Positions 62,356-64,000 of a stretch of DNA of 64,000 nt are shown here, piece after piece (within the stretch, counting starts at the first letter, position 1; each line of letters begins with the position of its first letter). The stretch is taken from NCBI GenBank assembly GCA_965371805.1, contig CBDUZW010000003.1:1-64000 (forward strand), in the 5' to 3' direction. Position numbers and translations under genes: made by a program. The stretch comes from JAOZTV01 sp965371805 (GTDB lineage: Bacteria > Acidobacteriota > Aminicenantia > UBA2199). The notes beneath the pieces are model-generated. The model worked only from the letters and a program-made list of their open reading frames with translations, searched no databases and was not told the DNA's origin.

Positions 62356-63175
62356 TCGGTTCTCCTTCAACTAAACTCTTTCTAATACTTCTTAGACGTT
62401 TTCCCCATAAAAGATCAAAAATAATAAGTAAAAATATAAGTCCGAAAAACCCGATGAGCATAATATTAAAATCATGGACTTCTATTTCAGATCTATTCTT
62501 TTCAGACTTACTCTTCAAAAATCCTACTAGAGGCAATATCTCTTCTTCATCAATAGGGTATTTTCTGTAGACAGGAGACATCGTTGCAGAGGCAGGATTA
62601 GATAACCAAGCCATAAGAGCGGTCTTACCACCAAGTTTACCAAAAGCCGATGTAAGGTCCGGTCCAAGTGTACCGCCTCCAAAAAAACCCATACCTGATA
62701 TTGAATGACAGCTGATGCAGGAAGGCCCCTTATTCTTAAGCCTGATTGTTCCAAGAAAAAGTTGTCCCCCGAATATAATATCTTCAGGAGTAAGGGGTCT
62801 CTCTTTTAAAGGAGATTTTGAAAATCTTGATTTTTCTTTAACTGATTCCTCTTTGATGAATTTCAAAAGATTCTTAACTAAAACCGGTGTCATTCCTGAA
62901 ACTCTGGTCATTCTCACGCCACGTGCTTCTTTCAGGATCTTTGCCGCATACGGGTCGCCGCTTCTTAGAATAACTTCCGGATTTTGGATGAATTTCTCAA
63001 GCCAGCCTTCATCTCTTCTCAAGTGAACATTTTTTAAGTCGGGACCTGTTAATCGACCACCACCGATTGTATGGCAGCTAAAACAGTTTTTCTCAAAAAA
63101 CTTTTCAGTGTCCTGTCCGTTTAAAATTGGCAGAAAGAATAGAATAACAATACAGGTAAATAAATTTTTTTTCAT
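62348..63175 (-). CDS. Membrane-anchored dihaem cytochrome c
   Basis: A 275-residue protein with signal peptide (FTCIVILFFLPILNG), two cytochrome c domains (CFSCH at 31-35 and CISCH at 153-157) and a C-terminal anchor (LIGFFGLIFLLIIFDLLWG, about 239-257). It is exported and membrane-attached, and opens the nar-act run; a cytochrome gene at the head of a nar operon also occurs as narC in Thermus, although this protein is a different type. It could accept electrons from alternative complex III or serve another reductase. It overlaps narG by 8 bases. Confidence 0.9.
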   Translation of the reverse strand: MKKNLFTCIVILFFLPILNGQDTEKFFEKNCFSCHTIGGGRLTGPDLKNVHLRRDEGWLEKFIQNPEVILRSGDPYAAKILKEARGVRMTRVSGMTPVLVKNLLKFIKEESVKEKSRFSKSPLKERPLTPEDIIFGGQLFLGTIRLKNKGPSCISCHSISGMGFFGGGTLGPDLTSAFGKLGGKTALMAWLSNPASATMSPVYRKYPIDEEEILPLVGFLKSKSEKNRSEIEVHDFNIMLIGFFGLIFLLIIFDLLWGKRLRSIRKSLVEGEPNE

Positions 63176-63242
63176 ATTAGCACCTTTTATATAAAATCTA
63201 TATTTAAAAAACTCTTATCTACTACTTTGTCGGACACAATAC

Positions 63243-63271
63243 ATAATAAAAAAAAATAAGAAATTTGTCAA
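63243..63271 (-). promoter_or_regulatory. Near-consensus promoter of the nar-act gene run
   Basis: On the minus strand, -35 TTGACA (63266-63271) and -10 TATTAT (63243-63248) with a 17-base spacer, about 65 bases before the cytochrome c start. Close to the expected start site lies TTGTCGGACACAA (63227-63239 region), an imperfect palindrome that might be an operator. No clear FNR box (TTGAT-N4-ATCAA) is visible. Confidence 0.65.
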
Positions 63272-63284
63272 GAAAAAAATAAAG

Positions 63285-63383
63285 TTAATTTTTAACCCGC
63301 TTAATGAAGTAATTCAGATTTGTAGAGAAAAGATTATACAACATATCCAGCGAAAATAAGGAAATTTCTTCAGTTTCCATCAT
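63285..63383 (-). CDS. Possible 32-residue small ORF before the nar promoter
   Basis: ATG 63383, preceded by AGAGGATA, opens a 32-codon frame ending at 63285 (MMETEEISLF ... FIKRVKN). Composition is protein-like with mixed acidic, aromatic and basic residues. It ends 14 bases before the -35 box of the nar-act promoter. It may be a chance frame; no family can be named. Confidence 0.25.
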   Translation of the reverse strand: MMETEEISLFSLDMLYNLFSTNLNYFIKRVKN

Positions 63384-63614
63384 AGTTATCCTCTGCATTT
63401 AACTAATACATTATAATTATGACACTTATATCAGAATCTATTTCGGAACAATAAAGAACATTGTCCTCCCACAAACACATGTCCTATATAGTAGAAATTA
63501 ATTCAAATCACAGTATAATTAATAAAAAAAATAAATGCAATGAAAAAAAAGAAAAAAAATGCTGTATTAGGCACAGGAGTTGCAGGATTACAAATATTTA
63601 TTTTTAACTATATT

Positions 63615-63790
63615 GAGCCAATTGCAAAAATACATTCTACTGCAGTTTGCTGCAATTCTCCCTGACTTCGTAAAATTGAAAAAAGCATCCTCAACATAGT
63701 GCTGACTATGTTTCCGGTAATTTTTTAAATTATACTCACCAGAAAAAATTTCGCTAAACTTCGCTATAAATCTATTTTTGCAATTAACTC
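63615..63790. repeat. Miniature element with inverted-repeat ends
   Basis: AATTGCAAAAATA (63620-63632) is exactly inverted at 63773-63785, and the match extends outward with GAG/CTC to 63615 and 63790. The 176-base unit carries no coding frame. It contains a perfect inner hairpin (ACATAGT-GCTG-ACTATGT, 63694-63711). It resembles a non-autonomous transposon or a large REP-like repeat. Confidence 0.55.
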
Positions 63791-63826
63791 TATTGATTTT
63801 TAATTTTTTATGCCCTACAATGTTAC

Positions 63827-64000
63827 ATGATGAAAAATGTTAATAAGTATAAAATTTTTATGGTAATTTTTATTGGAACTTTCTTTTTATTTAACTCACT
63901 CTATTCATCCAATGAAAAGAAAGAGGAAAAGGAATCAGAAAAAGTAAAAAAAAACAAACCAGATCAGCTACAAGTTCCGCCTCCTCCATTCAGTGAGGAT
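63827..64000 (+). CDS. Start of an exported protein, cut by the window edge
   Basis: The first 58 codons of a gene. A signal peptide (FMVIFIGTFFLFNSLYS) is followed by a highly charged Lys/Glu stretch and then QVPPPPFSED at the edge. In my memory, a PPPPFSE motif of this kind often precedes the first CxxCH of multihaem cytochromes, but none is visible here, so this remains a guess. It is divergent from the nar-act run. Confidence 0.55.
   Translation, partial: MMKNVNKYKIFMVIFIGTFFLFNSLYSSNEKKEEKESEKVKKNKPDQLQVPPPPFSED

Overview
The window is AT-rich bacterial chromosome with dense coding, many genes preceded by clear AGGAGG-type ribosome binding sites, and a Gram-negative style cell plan: a LolC/E-type permease, c-type cytochromes, a Tat-exported ActB and a TonB-like domain on a kinase. 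Eukaryote-like Ser/Thr kinase, CARDB proteins, paired six-bladed beta-propeller proteins and alternative complex III together suggest a deep Acidobacteriota / Aminicenantes-like lineage, but that is inference from gene content; no rRNA, tRNA or CRISPR array was seen that could fix the taxonomy.

Layout. (1) 0.4-14.2 kb: housekeeping and signalling. A membrane Ser/Thr kinase, a cystathionine-beta-synthase-like enzyme, a tight three-gene minus-strand unit (membrane protein, hybrid histidine kinase, glucose-6-phosphate isomerase), a PilZ protein whose start appears frameshifted, a GlcD-type flavoprotein, a Phd/ParE toxin-antitoxin pair beside a decayed RAYT transposase and REP pair, and a DUF362 ferredoxin-like protein. 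(2) 14.2-19.2 kb: nested mobile DNA: a complete IS66 element that truncates a Tn3-family transposase, an IS110 recombinase, and a lone 38-bp Tn3-type end. (3) 19.2-28.4 kb: an eight- or nine-gene plus-strand operon of radical SAM enzymes, PqqD-like peptide-binding domains, a small exported protein and an ABC exporter. This is the best candidate for an undescribed peptide-modification (RiPP-like) system. (4) 29.6-30.4 kb: a gene-free stretch with two different miniature inverted-repeat elements, one a Tn3-derived TIME. (5) 30.4-43.6 kb: ribH-nusB-transglutaminase-lysS-lolC/E unit, CARDB proteins, a zinc-ribbon membrane protein, a chemoreceptor, acetate kinase and a beta-propeller paralogue. (6) 43.7-63.2 kb (minus strand): a C69 peptidase, then one long respiratory gene run: cytochrome c, narGHJI, two NarK transporters and actABCDEF (alternative complex III). 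A near-consensus promoter lies in front of it. (7) 63.2-64 kb: a short possible ORF, an inverted-repeat element, and the start of an exported protein cut by the window edge.

How the genes work together. The respiratory run would let the cell import nitrate (NarK), reduce it at a cytoplasm-facing NarGHI, and oxidise quinol through alternative complex III to cytochrome c. The radical SAM operon has modifying enzymes, substrate-recognition domains and a dedicated exporter, so its product is probably a modified peptide that leaves the cytoplasm; the substrate itself is not certain. All domain calls are from reading motifs by eye; no database search was run.
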